A stretch of 64,000 nucleotides of DNA. It comes from Lachnospiraceae bacterium. GTDB taxonomy: Bacteria > Bacillota > Clostridia > Lachnospirales > Lachnospiraceae. The stretch is taken from the NCBI GenBank assembly GCA_016286555.1, contig JAEETA010000001.1, positions 124,001 through 188,000 of the forward strand, written 5' to 3'. The notes beneath the pieces are model-generated. The model was not told the DNA's origin. It saw only the letters and a program-made list of their open reading frames with translations, and did no database searches. Position 1 is the stretch's first letter; each line of letters starts with the position of its first letter. Of this stretch, positions 50,228-59,589 are shown piece by piece. The translations under genes were made by a program, and so were the position numbers.

Positions 50228-51634
50228 TTAGTATGCATTTTTATTGACGAATCCCGTAAAGAAAGTCATCAAAATGATCTTGATATCAAACAGCATCGTC
50301 CAGTTCTCGATGTAGAAGATATCGTACTCTATGCGCTTGCGAATGGATGTGTCTCCCCGCAGGCCGTTGACCTGTGCCCAGCCCGTCAGACCGGGACGGA
50401 CCTGGTGTTTGACCATGTATCTGGGGATTTCCTCCATGAATTTTTCCACGTACTGCGGACGCTCGGGTCTGGGTCCCACCAGACTCATGTCGCCCTTGAG
50501 AATGTTAAAGAGCTGGGGCAGCTCGTCGATGCTGGTCCTGCGCAGCACCCGTCCCACCTTGGTGACCCGGGGATCGTTTTTCCGGGTCCAGCCCTTCCGC
50601 TCGGAGGCGCTGGTCTGCACCTTCATGGTGCGGAACTTGTACATCTTGAAGGGCTTGTTATGCAGCCCCACACGCTCCTGGGCAAAGATCACGGGGCCCC
50701 GGGAGGTGCATGCGATAAGGATCGCACAGATCAGCATGATGGGGGACGTGAGGATGATCCCGATGAGAGATCCCACAATGTCCACCACACGCTTGATGAA
50801 GATGTTGCCGGAATTGGTCAGGGGCACATGACGGATGTTGATGACGGGGAGACCGTCCACATCCTCGGTGTAGGGCCTGGTGGGCACCACGGAATTGTAA
50901 TCCGGGATGAACTTGGTGTGGACACCGAATTTCTCACAGAAATTCACCACATGTTCCAGGTAATCATAGTCCTGCAGGGGCAGGGTGATGGCCACCTCAT
51001 CCAGCTTGTTTTCCGGCAGGATGATCTCCAGATTCCCCAGGGTTCCAAGCACCTTCACGCCATGGTAGGAAGCTCCGGCGGGCACATGATCGTCCAGCAC
51101 GCCCACCACGTTGACACCCCATTGCGGGTTCTCCCGGATGCGGTCCATGTAAGCCTCCGCAGCTCTGGAATAGCCCACCAGCAGGATGTGCTTCTGGTTG
51201 TAGCCCTTGCTGCGGAACTTTCGCAGCACTTTGCGCAGCAAAATACGATAGGCGAAATCCACCGCCATGTTCAGGAAGTAATAGATTCCGAGAACCGCAC
51301 GGGAATAAGGGCGCTCGTGGATCACCACGAACAGGATAATGACCAGGATCACCATACTGATGGTGTTGGCCCGAAAGACGTCCCACAGCTCGTACCAGGA
51401 CTTCCCGGTACGCCGAGGCGTATAGACATCGCTCAAAAGGAGGATCAGCAAGTGTCCCGGAACCAAAAAAGGCAAAATGGAATAATAACTCGTGATCGGT
51501 AGGACACCGACCCCGGGACCGTTTTGCAACAAATGAAATTTGATCACATATCCAAGGATGAAGCACCCACCGGCGATCAGCGCATCCAGCAGGCACATCA
51601 GCCGATTGAATACTTGCTGATTATCCTTAATCAT
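50228..51634 (-). CDS. polyprenyl glycosylphosphotransferase (initiating sugar transferase)
   Basis: The protein (about 468 residues) has four or five N-terminal helices (about 10-140), a Rossmann-like middle domain (about 145-250) and the bacterial sugar transferase domain (about 275-468). The last has KRVVDIVGSLIG, the catalytic SIDELPQLFNIL and LVGPRPE, and LTGWAQVNGLRG. This family transfers a sugar-1-phosphate from a UDP sugar to undecaprenyl phosphate, starting the polymer. The ATG lacks a ribosome binding site and lies seven bases after a good -10 box, so the mRNA may be leaderless. The locus probably makes an exopolysaccharide or wall polysaccharide. Confidence 0.94.
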   Translation of the reverse strand: MIKDNQQVFNRLMCLLDALIAGGCFILGYVIKFHLLQNGPGVGVLPITSYYSILPFLVPGHLLILLLSDVYTPRRTGKSWYELWDVFRANTISMVILVIILFVVIHERPYSRAVLGIYYFLNMAVDFAYRILLRKVLRKFRSKGYNQKHILLVGYSRAAEAYMDRIRENPQWGVNVVGVLDDHVPAGASYHGVKVLGTLGNLEIILPENKLDEVAITLPLQDYDYLEHVVNFCEKFGVHTKFIPDYNSVVPTRPYTEDVDGLPVINIRHVPLTNSGNIFIKRVVDIVGSLIGIILTSPIMLICAILIACTSRGPVIFAQERVGLHNKPFKMYKFRTMKVQTSASERKGWTRKNDPRVTKVGRVLRRTSIDELPQLFNILKGDMSLVGPRPERPQYVEKFMEEIPRYMVKHQVRPGLTGWAQVNGLRGDTSIRKRIEYDIFYIENWTMLFDIKIILMTFFTGFVNKNAY

Positions 51635-51641
51635 ACTCAAA

Positions 51642-51670
51642 ATATTACAACTTTATGAACTAATGCACAA
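51642..51670 (-). promoter_or_regulatory. promoter immediately before the sugar transferase start codon
   Basis: On the minus strand TTGTGC and TAATAT are separated by 17 bases; only seven bases lie between the -10 box and the ATG. Transcription would begin at or beside the start codon. Confidence 0.5.
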
Positions 51671-51721
51671 TTAAGAAGACCTTCGGAATTTCTTAATTTT
51701 TCTTAAGAATGTCCTTTTTTC

Positions 51722-51759
51722 GGGGGCTCGGAACGGTTTTTCACCCCTTTCCGGCCCCC
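51722..51759. terminator. hairpin between the beta-helix and sugar transferase genes
   Basis: GGGGGCTCGGAA pairs with TTCCGGCCCCC (one bulge) around 15 bases, with five T after it on the plus strand and A runs on the minus side. It probably ends the minus-strand beta-helix transcript, though the T run faces the other way. Confidence 0.45.
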
Positions 51760-51783
51760 TTTTTCTACAATCAATATGTCAAT

Positions 51784-54700
51784 CTATCGCAAAATCGACC
51801 GCAGATCCTCCAGCACAGACCCCTGCACCCGGAAGGGAATCTCCCGTGTTTTCAGCAAATGTCCGTCCTTGTAACTGCTGACAGTGATGGTATACGTTCC
51901 TTCCACAGCCGATACAGGCAGCATGAACTCGATCTCCCGCTGCAGGATCATCTGACGCTCTCCGCCGGAAAATCCTTCGTCCAGGTCCAGCTCCGCCTTC
52001 GGTGTCTCCGCATCCGGTGCCGTGCCAAAAACCTCGGGAAAGGTGATGACCAGCCGATCAACGTAGCCTGCGGCGCTGACGGAAAGGAGTCCGCTCTCTC
52101 CCGCCCGGAAGGTGATGGGATCGGATGCCGCGTTCAGATCGTCGGTGCCGTCCAGGAACCGGGTCAGATCCGCCAGCAGGTAAAATTCCGTGGAGTCGTA
52201 GGTGCTTTCCGTCACATTTCCCGCCATGTCGGAGACGGTAATATGCATGACAAAATCCCCGTAATACACCTCCCGGTCCTCCGTCACATCGATCCGCAGA
52301 TCCTGCCTGCAGACCTGGGAGACGCCGTCCCGCTGGTAAAGGTCGTTACCGATCTGCGCCCGGGAAATGCCGTAGGAAGCGGTGGCGCCGTTGTCCCGGT
52401 TTTCCACCGAGATCCGCACCTCCCGAAGACCGCTGGCATTGTCCGTAAAGCTCAGGTCAAACAGGGCAGGTCCCTCTTCTCTGTCCAGGAAGGCATCCCC
52501 GTACTCCAGACGCTGCGCTGCAATGGTCTGGATGAACTCCCGGATTCCCAGCACCTTCGGCGGTTCCCGGTCGATGTTCCGGATCTCGCAGAGCACTTTG
52601 GTCACATTGGGAGCGTGGTCCGACGCCCTGCCGGGGGAATCCTTGGTCACGACGGAGCTGTCCGTCTCCCTGTCCCGCACCAGGACGGCGATGGTCATGT
52701 TCCGGTCCGCGGTGACGGTCCTGCCGGTGCCGTACCCTGTATTCCCCGCATTTTCCCGGAGGAACGCATAGGGGGAATCGCTGAGGCCGAAGCCGGAATC
52801 GGCGCCCGTGACTGTCACGGTAACGGAATCCCTCGTCCAGATGGGAAGCCCCACCGCCGCATCAAAGCTTGTCCTCGTAAGAGAGGCGGAAGGCGCCCGG
52901 TTGTCCCGGAGGTAGTAGGTGTAGGTGGCAGTGTTTCCCGCCTTGTCATACAGCTTCATGGAAATGGTGCAATCATCGGTGGACAGCGCATTTCCACGGA
53001 AAGGAATGGTAACGGAATCCGCTCCCGCCGCATAGGATGCGGACCTGCCGGTGATCGCATTTTTCATGGTGATGATGCAGCGGGAGGCATCGATCCCCGA
53101 AAGGTCGTCCGTCAGCCGGAAGGTTTTGGAGGAAGTATCGTCAATGTAAAAAACAGTGCCGTTTCGCACATCGGTCCCCGGCGGCGTCACATCCCGCAGC
53201 TGATCCCGCACACGGAAAGCGCCGGTGCCGTGTCCCGTCAGAGTGCCGGCATAGGTCACATTCGTCACATTTTGCCGGGGAGAGGCCACGGAAAAGGTCA
53301 CGGAACGCAGACCCTCATAGATGTATGAGGCATAGCAGTACAGAGGATCGAAGGTGATCCGGGCCGTGGCATTTCCGGATGCTTTCAGGTAAAATCCCGT
53401 CTGCTCGCCTCCTTCGATGCTTCTGATATGGCCCCCGGAAGTCCCGGTGATACTGATGGCATGACCGGTGCAGACGTTGAGCCGCTGAATGCCGCCCCTG
53501 CTTTCCGTCATGGTATTCACGCTTACCGGCGCAGAGACCGGGTACCTGCTTACCGCTCCGTCACCCTTGGGAAAGCGCACCGGGTCCTTATTATCCCCGT
53601 CCGCCTTCGGATCGTTCAACCCGCTGAGCTCCACCGGGAAGGCATTTTCGCCCCGGTCCGTCACATAGGGGTTTGCCCGGTAGGACGAGCCTGCGGCATC
53701 CATCGCCGCCCCGGAATCGCAGTAGGCATACTCAAACCGCAGAGAGGAAATTCGGATCCCGCTTTCCCGCAGGTCCGCTGCCGCCCCCTCGTATTTGCTG
53801 GCAACGCACATGCCGGAGACTCCGCCGGAAAAGGAAGCCCGGGCGCCGATGCCCATGTGGGTCCGCCCCAGCAGGAAAACGCCGTGGTTCCCGCCATACA
53901 CCTCAATGGGAGCATCCACCCGGATCTCTCCGTAGCCGTAGGCGCTGATGCCGGTGTCACTGCCGTTGAAAAAGGAATAACCCTCCCGGGTCTCCCCGAT
54001 GATGAGGCGCTGGCCTTCCCTTTCTCCGCGGAACACCAGTCCCTTGACATCCTCATCGCTGCCGTTGCAGCGGCAGTCCGTCATGGCAATCTCCGTCCCG
54101 GCCCCCAGAGGGCAGATCTCAAAACCTTCATCGCAGGTATCCGTCCAGAAATCATGCAGGGAGATGCTGCTTCCCTCACAGTACAGGCCGATGTACATCC
54201 CTCTGGCATAGCCCCCTGCGACTCTGAGAGATGCTCCCTCGTCCTCCCGGAAGGTGATGCCCATGGTACGTACTCCGCCGTAGGCGCTGCGACTCGCGGC
54301 AGCGTCAAAGCGACAGTCCTCCAGCAGGCATTCCTTGGCCTTGCCGTAGCAGACGATGCCGTGGGTTTCGGGGTGATATTCCCCGGATTTCGGCAGATTT
54401 TGCAGGAAGCTGCAGCCGCTCACCCGGCACTCGCCTGCGGTGGCGCACTCCACACCTGCATGACGGTACTCGAAGCTGCTGTTTTGCACCTCCAGGTACA
54501 CCGGCCGCTCCGCCGTGGATTCTCTGGTATAGATTCCCCGCTCGCAGTTCACAAAGCGGCACCCCTGAAAGGAAAAACGCTCCCCGCCGGGGCGATTGTC
54601 ATTGTCTCCCAGAAAGCCGCACAGATCCGTCACCCCGTTGCAGTCGAAGGTAACCCCCTCAAAACGCAGATCATCCGAGGATCCCAGGGAACTGACTATA

Positions 54701-55065
54701 CCTCCGTAGGGGATGGGAATCTCCCCTTCCGTCACAACGCTCCGCAGGGTACCTCCCACAAAGGTCACGGTCCTGCCGTTTGTTCCGCGCATAACGACAG
54801 AACCGTCCAGGTTGATGGTACCGCTCAGACGGATCACCACATCCGCACCCGCCGGGATCCCGGTATTCGGCACCGGATCCTGCAGCAGATATTTACGTAC
54901 AATGGTGGGGTCCGAATCGTCCGCAGCCTCATCAACCCGCACAAAATAAGAGTTAAAATTCGCCGCATTCACAGTGATCTCCGCGGCAGCCCGCACCCGC
55001 ATCCCGGAGGCGAGCATTACAAATACACCGGCCAGAAGCGCCGGCAACCATAAACATTTCTTCAC
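51784..55065 (-). CDS. secreted right-handed beta-helix protein
   Basis: The start is GTG at 55065: GAGGAG lies nine bases upstream and the signal peptide KKCLWLPALLAGVFVMLASG then begins at residue 2. The mature protein (about 1060 residues) has a parallel beta-helix (about 60-510) with repeating short strands and many 'F..C.F.N' turns, then Ig-like domains with the DKAGN motif (KLYDKAGNTATYTY, VSDMAGNVTEST). No catalytic triad of pectate lyases or sortase signal was recognised. It may be a polysaccharide lyase or epimerase, or a structural adhesin. Its place in the glycosyltransferase locus suggests it works on, or anchors in, the exported polymer. Confidence 0.82.
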   Translation of the reverse strand: MKKCLWLPALLAGVFVMLASGMRVRAAAEITVNAANFNSYFVRVDEAADDSDPTIVRKYLLQDPVPNTGIPAGADVVIRLSGTINLDGSVVMRGTNGRTVTFVGGTLRSVVTEGEIPIPYGGIVSSLGSSDDLRFEGVTFDCNGVTDLCGFLGDNDNRPGGERFSFQGCRFVNCERGIYTRESTAERPVYLEVQNSSFEYRHAGVECATAGECRVSGCSFLQNLPKSGEYHPETHGIVCYGKAKECLLEDCRFDAAASRSAYGGVRTMGITFREDEGASLRVAGGYARGMYIGLYCEGSSISLHDFWTDTCDEGFEICPLGAGTEIAMTDCRCNGSDEDVKGLVFRGEREGQRLIIGETREGYSFFNGSDTGISAYGYGEIRVDAPIEVYGGNHGVFLLGRTHMGIGARASFSGGVSGMCVASKYEGAAADLRESGIRISSLRFEYAYCDSGAAMDAAGSSYRANPYVTDRGENAFPVELSGLNDPKADGDNKDPVRFPKGDGAVSRYPVSAPVSVNTMTESRGGIQRLNVCTGHAISITGTSGGHIRSIEGGEQTGFYLKASGNATARITFDPLYCYASYIYEGLRSVTFSVASPRQNVTNVTYAGTLTGHGTGAFRVRDQLRDVTPPGTDVRNGTVFYIDDTSSKTFRLTDDLSGIDASRCIITMKNAITGRSASYAAGADSVTIPFRGNALSTDDCTISMKLYDKAGNTATYTYYLRDNRAPSASLTRTSFDAAVGLPIWTRDSVTVTVTGADSGFGLSDSPYAFLRENAGNTGYGTGRTVTADRNMTIAVLVRDRETDSSVVTKDSPGRASDHAPNVTKVLCEIRNIDREPPKVLGIREFIQTIAAQRLEYGDAFLDREEGPALFDLSFTDNASGLREVRISVENRDNGATASYGISRAQIGNDLYQRDGVSQVCRQDLRIDVTEDREVYYGDFVMHITVSDMAGNVTESTYDSTEFYLLADLTRFLDGTDDLNAASDPITFRAGESGLLSVSAAGYVDRLVITFPEVFGTAPDAETPKAELDLDEGFSGGERQMILQREIEFMLPVSAVEGTYTITVSSYKDGHLLKTREIPFRVQGSVLEDLRSILR

Positions 55066-55161
55066 AGGCAAAATCTCCTCAAAAACGCAGAGTTGCCCTG
55101 ATCCGGTCCATATCATCCAATCAACACAGGAAAAATGACGGCGAATACCGTCCAAAAGAAA

Positions 55162-55181
55162 AACTTCCCCGAAGGGAAGTT
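55162..55181 (-). terminator. terminator after the GT2 gene pair
   Basis: AACTTCCC pairs with GGGAAGTT around TTCG on the minus strand and is followed by TTTCTTTT. It ends the glycosyltransferase operon upstream of the beta-helix gene. Confidence 0.75.
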
Positions 55182-55278
55182 CATTGTAACGCGATTTGTG
55201 CAGACATGCAAGTGCTAATTCCGGAGATGAGAAATGCACCGCCTTTCCGCCGGAATACGGCACGCTCCGGCCCCGTCC

Positions 55279-56256
55279 TCAGTTCCGCCGCAGCAGGAAA
55301 AGGTTCTTCCACAGGAGTCCCTGCACCGCCAGATAATAGGGCAGCCGCTTCATCTCGAAGGACACATGATGCTCTCTGCCCCGGGCGGAGCATCCCATTT
55401 TGATTCCCTTCAGGTACCCCAGCACATAGTCCTTTCCCATGCCCTTCCGTGCAAAAAACACGGTCTTCACCAGGAATCCGGCCAGCAGCAGGGGAAGATT
55501 CAGCAGGAGCTGCAGCAGAGGCATATTTTTCAGCACCACATAGGCATTGTTTCTGGAAGAAAGCTCCGTCTTCCGCAGATTGTAGCGGGAACCGGTGGAA
55601 GCACTGCCGTAATGCAGTACCCGGGCTGTGGGCTCGAAAGCATTGTAATACCCGTAGAGGCGGGCCCGGTAACCGATGTCCAGATCCTCCAGATAGGCAA
55701 AATGATTCTCATCGAAGAGGCCGATCTGCTCCAGAACGGACATCCGGTATATGGCCGCGCCTGCGCAGGCGGAAAAGACCCGTGCAGGGCGTGCGTAGTC
55801 CGCTGCGGGCTCTCCGTGACCGATGGCTCTGGACCATCCCAAAGCACAGTAAAAATCTCCTGCATCATCCAGCAGCTCCGGCCGGTCCCACATCAGCATG
55901 GCAGCGCTGACGGAAAAGCAGCGGGGATGCCCCTCGATGGCGTTGTAGAGTGCTTCCACAAAACCGGGCTCTGCCTTCGTATCATTGTTCAGAAGGATCA
56001 CGTAGGGTGACCGGGTATCTTTGATCCCCACGTTTACCGCCTTGCAAAAGCCGGTATTGGTCTTCAGGTAGATCCGCTGCACCCAGGGGAACTCCTGCTC
56101 CAGGATCTGCCTGCTGTTATCCTCGGAGCCGTTGTCCACCACCAGCACACGATAGCTCACCATGCCCCGCTGGTAGGAAGGGCGCAGATGCTCCAGGCAT
56201 TCTTTTAAATAACGCTCTCCATTAAAATTTGGTATAACAATCGTTACTTTTTCCAT
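55279..56256 (-). CDS. family 2 glycosyltransferase
   Basis: The enzyme (about 325 residues) opens VTIVIPNFNGERYLKECLEHLRPS, with VLVVDNGSEDNS, then LNNDTKAEP with the metal-binding Asp and YLEDLDIGYRARL with the catalytic ED pair. The C-terminus has a hydrophobic stretch (LLQLLLNLPLLLAGFLVKTVFF) that may bind the membrane. It resembles rhamnosyl- and dTDP-sugar transferases. The ATG at 56256 overlaps the preceding gene's last codons, so the two genes are coupled. The longer in-frame start has no better site. It adds a sugar to the polysaccharide repeat; the acceptor is unknown. Confidence 0.9.
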   Translation of the reverse strand: MEKVTIVIPNFNGERYLKECLEHLRPSYQRGMVSYRVLVVDNGSEDNSRQILEQEFPWVQRIYLKTNTGFCKAVNVGIKDTRSPYVILLNNDTKAEPGFVEALYNAIEGHPRCFSVSAAMLMWDRPELLDDAGDFYCALGWSRAIGHGEPAADYARPARVFSACAGAAIYRMSVLEQIGLFDENHFAYLEDLDIGYRARLYGYYNAFEPTARVLHYGSASTGSRYNLRKTELSSRNNAYVVLKNMPLLQLLLNLPLLLAGFLVKTVFFARKGMGKDYVLGYLKGIKMGCSARGREHHVSFEMKRLPYYLAVQGLLWKNLFLLRRN

Positions 56257-57677
56257 ATCCTGCCCCAATCCGGGTAATATAACATCTGATATCCAAGCTG
56301 ACAGACCCGTCTTCCCCAGGCCAGAGCAGGGGTGGTCAGATCCTCAATCCCTTCCAGCAGAGCCTCATCCAAAAGCATCTCTCCGCCCATCTGAGCAGGC
56401 TGTCCCTCTCTGGGCAGCGTCCGAATGGGAGTGAGTCTCTCGCGATAAGGAATCCCCGTCACCTTCTCAAATTCCTCCCGGAGCTCCTGCCGCACACGAA
56501 TGCAGCGCAGATCCAGGGCAGGGGCTTCCTGGGTCAGGACGGCTCTGTGAAGATAACCACTGTAATCTGAAGGCAGATCTCCGTATCGCAGGCTCCCGTC
56601 CACCTCCATCAGTCCCCCCACGGTACGGCCGTGAAAACCGGAAAGGATCCTTCCGCCCACGCAGCCCAGCTCGGGGCGCAGGGCAAATCCATCCCCCTCA
56701 AAGGCCGGCAGATAAAATCCCACATGGGCCAGAGGCAGGGCACGGACTCCCTCCAGATGATCCTCCACGGCTCTCCTGCCCGCATCGTAGGCATAGCGCT
56801 TGCTGGCGGGATTGGCGGCGGTGGAGAGGTCATGACACCTCCAGTGATAGAGTACCTGGGGCACGTGGCAGATCTGCTCCGGGGAAAGTCCCTTGGTCAC
56901 CCGCAGGATGAAATCAAAATCCTGGGCCCCGTCATATTCCTTCCGAAAAGGATGTTCCTTCGCCAGTTCCGTCTGCACGCACAATAAATGACAGATGTAA
57001 TTATTGCTGTAGAGGTAAGCTCTGTCAAAGTCGGGCTTCAGATTGGGACTGAAGAATTCTGCGGCTTCGCCGTCACATTTGTCCTCATCGGAGTACAGGA
57101 CTAACGGCACATTTTCCGCCTTCCTGCCCTCGGATATGGCCCGTGCCATTTCAAACAGCGCATTGGGTGTCAGGAGATCGTCATGGTCCAGCAGGAGGAT
57201 ATAATCCCCCGTGGCCTGTTCCAGCGCCCGGTTGGTGTTTTCCGAGATCCCCCCGTTTTCCGCAAGAGGCAGATAGGTGATCCGCTCCGGAGCCAGATCC
57301 TTACCGTCCTCCGCGCGAAGCTCCTCCAGTGTCTGAAACACACTGCTCTCCCCCGTCGCGGCTCCCGGGGATGCATCCGCCAGGATCAGGGTAAAGAAAG
57401 GATAGGTCTGCCGCAGTACCGAAAGCAGCATCTCCCGCAGATGGCGGGGATTCGTCTCATAGGCGGGTACCAGCACGGAAAAATGGGTCCGCTCCGCTTC
57501 CGGCATGGTCTCGGAGAGGGTGCGCTGGGACAGAAGCAGATCAACGGAATATACGGGAGGCTTGTAATCCTCCTCACCCCGCTTTTTCAGCTCCTCCGTG
57601 GCTGCGTACCAGGTGCCCACCGCCCCGTTCCTGCGCAGGTACAGATATGCTCTTTTCAGGTTTCCCGAAACGGACAT
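56244..57677 (-). CDS. family 2 glycosyltransferase, single GT-A domain with tail
   Basis: The 477-residue enzyme has a helical N-terminus, a GT-A domain (about 65-310) with FSVLVPAYETNPRHLREMLLSVLRQTYPFFTLILADASPG, LLDHDDLLTPNAL as the metal site, LYSDEDKCD and DFDFILRVTKG, and a C-terminal extension. This type is common in Clostridial polysaccharide loci and is related to the two larger genes at 59590 and 61572. AGAGGA lies five bases before the ATG. It follows the phosphoglucomutase terminator and starts a separate transcript. Confidence 0.9.
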   Translation of the reverse strand: MSVSGNLKRAYLYLRRNGAVGTWYAATEELKKRGEEDYKPPVYSVDLLLSQRTLSETMPEAERTHFSVLVPAYETNPRHLREMLLSVLRQTYPFFTLILADASPGAATGESSVFQTLEELRAEDGKDLAPERITYLPLAENGGISENTNRALEQATGDYILLLDHDDLLTPNALFEMARAISEGRKAENVPLVLYSDEDKCDGEAAEFFSPNLKPDFDRAYLYSNNYICHLLCVQTELAKEHPFRKEYDGAQDFDFILRVTKGLSPEQICHVPQVLYHWRCHDLSTAANPASKRYAYDAGRRAVEDHLEGVRALPLAHVGFYLPAFEGDGFALRPELGCVGGRILSGFHGRTVGGLMEVDGSLRYGDLPSDYSGYLHRAVLTQEAPALDLRCIRVRQELREEFEKVTGIPYRERLTPIRTLPREGQPAQMGGEMLLDEALLEGIEDLTTPALAWGRRVCQLGYQMLYYPDWGRIWKK

Positions 57678-57721
57678 GGATTTCCTCTCAGACAGTGCAG
57701 GTTTTTACATGGTTCAGATAT

Positions 57722-57750
57722 GGAAAAATCGCCTTTTCAGGCGATTTTCC
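57722..57750 (-). terminator. terminator after phosphoglucomutase
   Basis: GGAAAATCGCC and GGCGATTTTTCC pair around TGAAAA on the minus strand. The AT ends of the stem give a partial T run. Confidence 0.65.
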
Positions 57751-57777
57751 CTATGCAGATCCTTTCGGATCGTCAGA

Positions 57778-59499
57778 TCAAAGCTGTGCTTTCACATCCT
57801 CGGTGAGCTGCTCCACCTTCTTCTGTGCATCCTCAATGCTGCTGCCCTTCACGCCCATGTAGAACTTGATCTTAGGCTCGGTGCCGGAAGGACGTGCGCA
57901 GCACCACTGATCGTCGGGAAGCTCGAAGTAGAGCACGTTGGACTTCGGCAGGCCGGTCTCGCTCTTCTCGCCGGTTACAAAATCGGTCACAACGCCGGTC
58001 TGATAGTCGCGGAACTTCAGCACCTTCAGATCGCCGAAAGCCTTGGGAGGCGTGTTGCGGAGCTTCTCCATCAGTGCGGAGATCTGCTCTGCGCCGTCGA
58101 TGCCCTTCATGGTGATGGTGTACTGGGTCTCCTTGAAGAAGCCGTACTTGTTGTAAAGCTCAACCATCATATCCCAGAGGGTCTTGCCCTCTTTCTTGCA
58201 ATATGCGGCAACCTCGCACAGCATCTGGACTGCCACGATGGCATCCTTGTCTCTTGCGTGGGTGCCTGCCAGGCAGCCGTAGGACTCCTCCAGACCAAAG
58301 ACGTAATTGTAGGTGCCCTTCTGCTCAAACCACTTGATCTGCTCGCCGATGAACTTGAATCCGGTGAGGACCTCGATGAGGTGGACGCCGTATGCCTTGG
58401 AAATGGGGAAGGTCATGTTGGTGGTAACGATGGTGGTGACCATCGCGGGCTTCTCGGGCATGGTGCCGGTCTTTGCTCTCTCACGGAGCACATACTCAGC
58501 GATGAGCATGCCGGACATGTTACCGGTGAAGGCCACATACTCGCCGGTGGCGGTGTCCTTTGCATAAACGCCCAAACGATCCGCATCGGGATCCGTTGCC
58601 AGGACGATGTCCGCATCCTTCTCCTTTGCCAGCTTCAGGGCGTAGGTGAATGCCTTGGGATCCTCGGGGTTCGGATACTCCAGGGTGGTGAACTCGGGGT
58701 CGGGACCCTGCTGCTCGGGAACCACATACACATTCTTGTAGCCCAGTTCGGAAAGGATCCGCTGTACGGGCTTGTTACCGGTTCCGCACAGAGGAGTGTA
58801 GACGATCTTCAGATCTCCTGCCATCTCGGCGATGACATCGGGATGGATGATCTGCTTCTTCAGTGCTTCCATGTACTTGTCATCGATCTCTGCGCCGATG
58901 ACCTGGTAGAGGCCTGCTGCCTCGGCTGCTGCCTGATCCATGGTCTTTACTTCGGCGAAATCCTTGATGGCTCTGACCTCAGCGATGACATCATGATCGA
59001 TGGGAGCGGTGATCTGAGCGCCGTCCTCCCAGTAAACCTTATATCCGTTGTACTCCGGAGGGTTGTGGCTGGCGGTCACCATGACGCCTGCGGTGCAGCC
59101 CAGCTCTCTGAGCGCAAAGGAAAGCTCGGGAGTGGGACGCAGGGACTCAAAGATGTATGCCTTGATGCCGTTGGCTGCCAGACACAGCGCTGTCTCTCTG
59201 GAAAATTCGGGAGACATGCGGCGGTTGTCCATGGAAATGGCCACGCCCTTTGCCTGGGTTCCCTTCTTCAGGATGTAGTTTGCCAGACCCTGGGTTGCCT
59301 TACGAACGGTGTAAATGTTCATGCGGTTGGTGCCTGCGCCGATGACGCCGCGCAGACCGCCGGTACCGAACTCCAGCTCTCTGTAGAAGCGGTCCTCGAT
59401 CTCCTTCTCGTCGCCGGAAATGGCCTTCAGCTCTTTTTTGGTATCCTCGTCAAAATAAGGATCCTCCAACCAGCGTTTGTATTCCTCCTGATAGCTCAT
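57778..59499 (-). CDS. pgcA: phosphoglucomutase / phospho-sugar mutase
   Basis: The 573-residue enzyme (start at MSYQEEYK, with AAGGAG seven bases upstream) carries the phosphoserine loop TASHNPPEYNGYKVY, the metal site DPDADRLG, the sugar-binding FGLEESYG and the phosphate-binding CARPSGTEPKIKFY. It interconverts glucose-6-phosphate and glucose-1-phosphate and may accept mannose. In the locus it supplies the precursor for UDP-glucose and other nucleotide sugars. Length matches PgcA of Bacillus (about 580). A longer frame upstream lacks a site. Confidence 0.93.
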   Translation of the reverse strand: MSYQEEYKRWLEDPYFDEDTKKELKAISGDEKEIEDRFYRELEFGTGGLRGVIGAGTNRMNIYTVRKATQGLANYILKKGTQAKGVAISMDNRRMSPEFSRETALCLAANGIKAYIFESLRPTPELSFALRELGCTAGVMVTASHNPPEYNGYKVYWEDGAQITAPIDHDVIAEVRAIKDFAEVKTMDQAAAEAAGLYQVIGAEIDDKYMEALKKQIIHPDVIAEMAGDLKIVYTPLCGTGNKPVQRILSELGYKNVYVVPEQQGPDPEFTTLEYPNPEDPKAFTYALKLAKEKDADIVLATDPDADRLGVYAKDTATGEYVAFTGNMSGMLIAEYVLRERAKTGTMPEKPAMVTTIVTTNMTFPISKAYGVHLIEVLTGFKFIGEQIKWFEQKGTYNYVFGLEESYGCLAGTHARDKDAIVAVQMLCEVAAYCKKEGKTLWDMMVELYNKYGFFKETQYTITMKGIDGAEQISALMEKLRNTPPKAFGDLKVLKFRDYQTGVVTDFVTGEKSETGLPKSNVLYFELPDDQWCCARPSGTEPKIKFYMGVKGSSIEDAQKKVEQLTEDVKAQL

Positions 59500-59557
59500 A
59501 CACACTCTCCTTTTCCTCGGCAAATGCCGTTATCAATACAAAATCAAATACGAAACC

Positions 59558-59566
59558 ATTTTAGCA
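59558..59566 (-). promoter_or_regulatory. extended -10 promoter of pgcA
   Basis: On the minus strand TGC precedes TAAAAT within the block TTTTGTGCTAAAA shared with the promoter near 720. The expected leader is about 55 bases. Confidence 0.4.
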
Positions 59567-59589
59567 CAAAATGCCAAACCGGGCGAGTA

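Noticed and set aside
48899-51502. 867-codon plus-strand frame
   Set aside because: It is antisense to the LCP and sugar transferase genes, which have clear family motifs; no motif appears in the antisense product.
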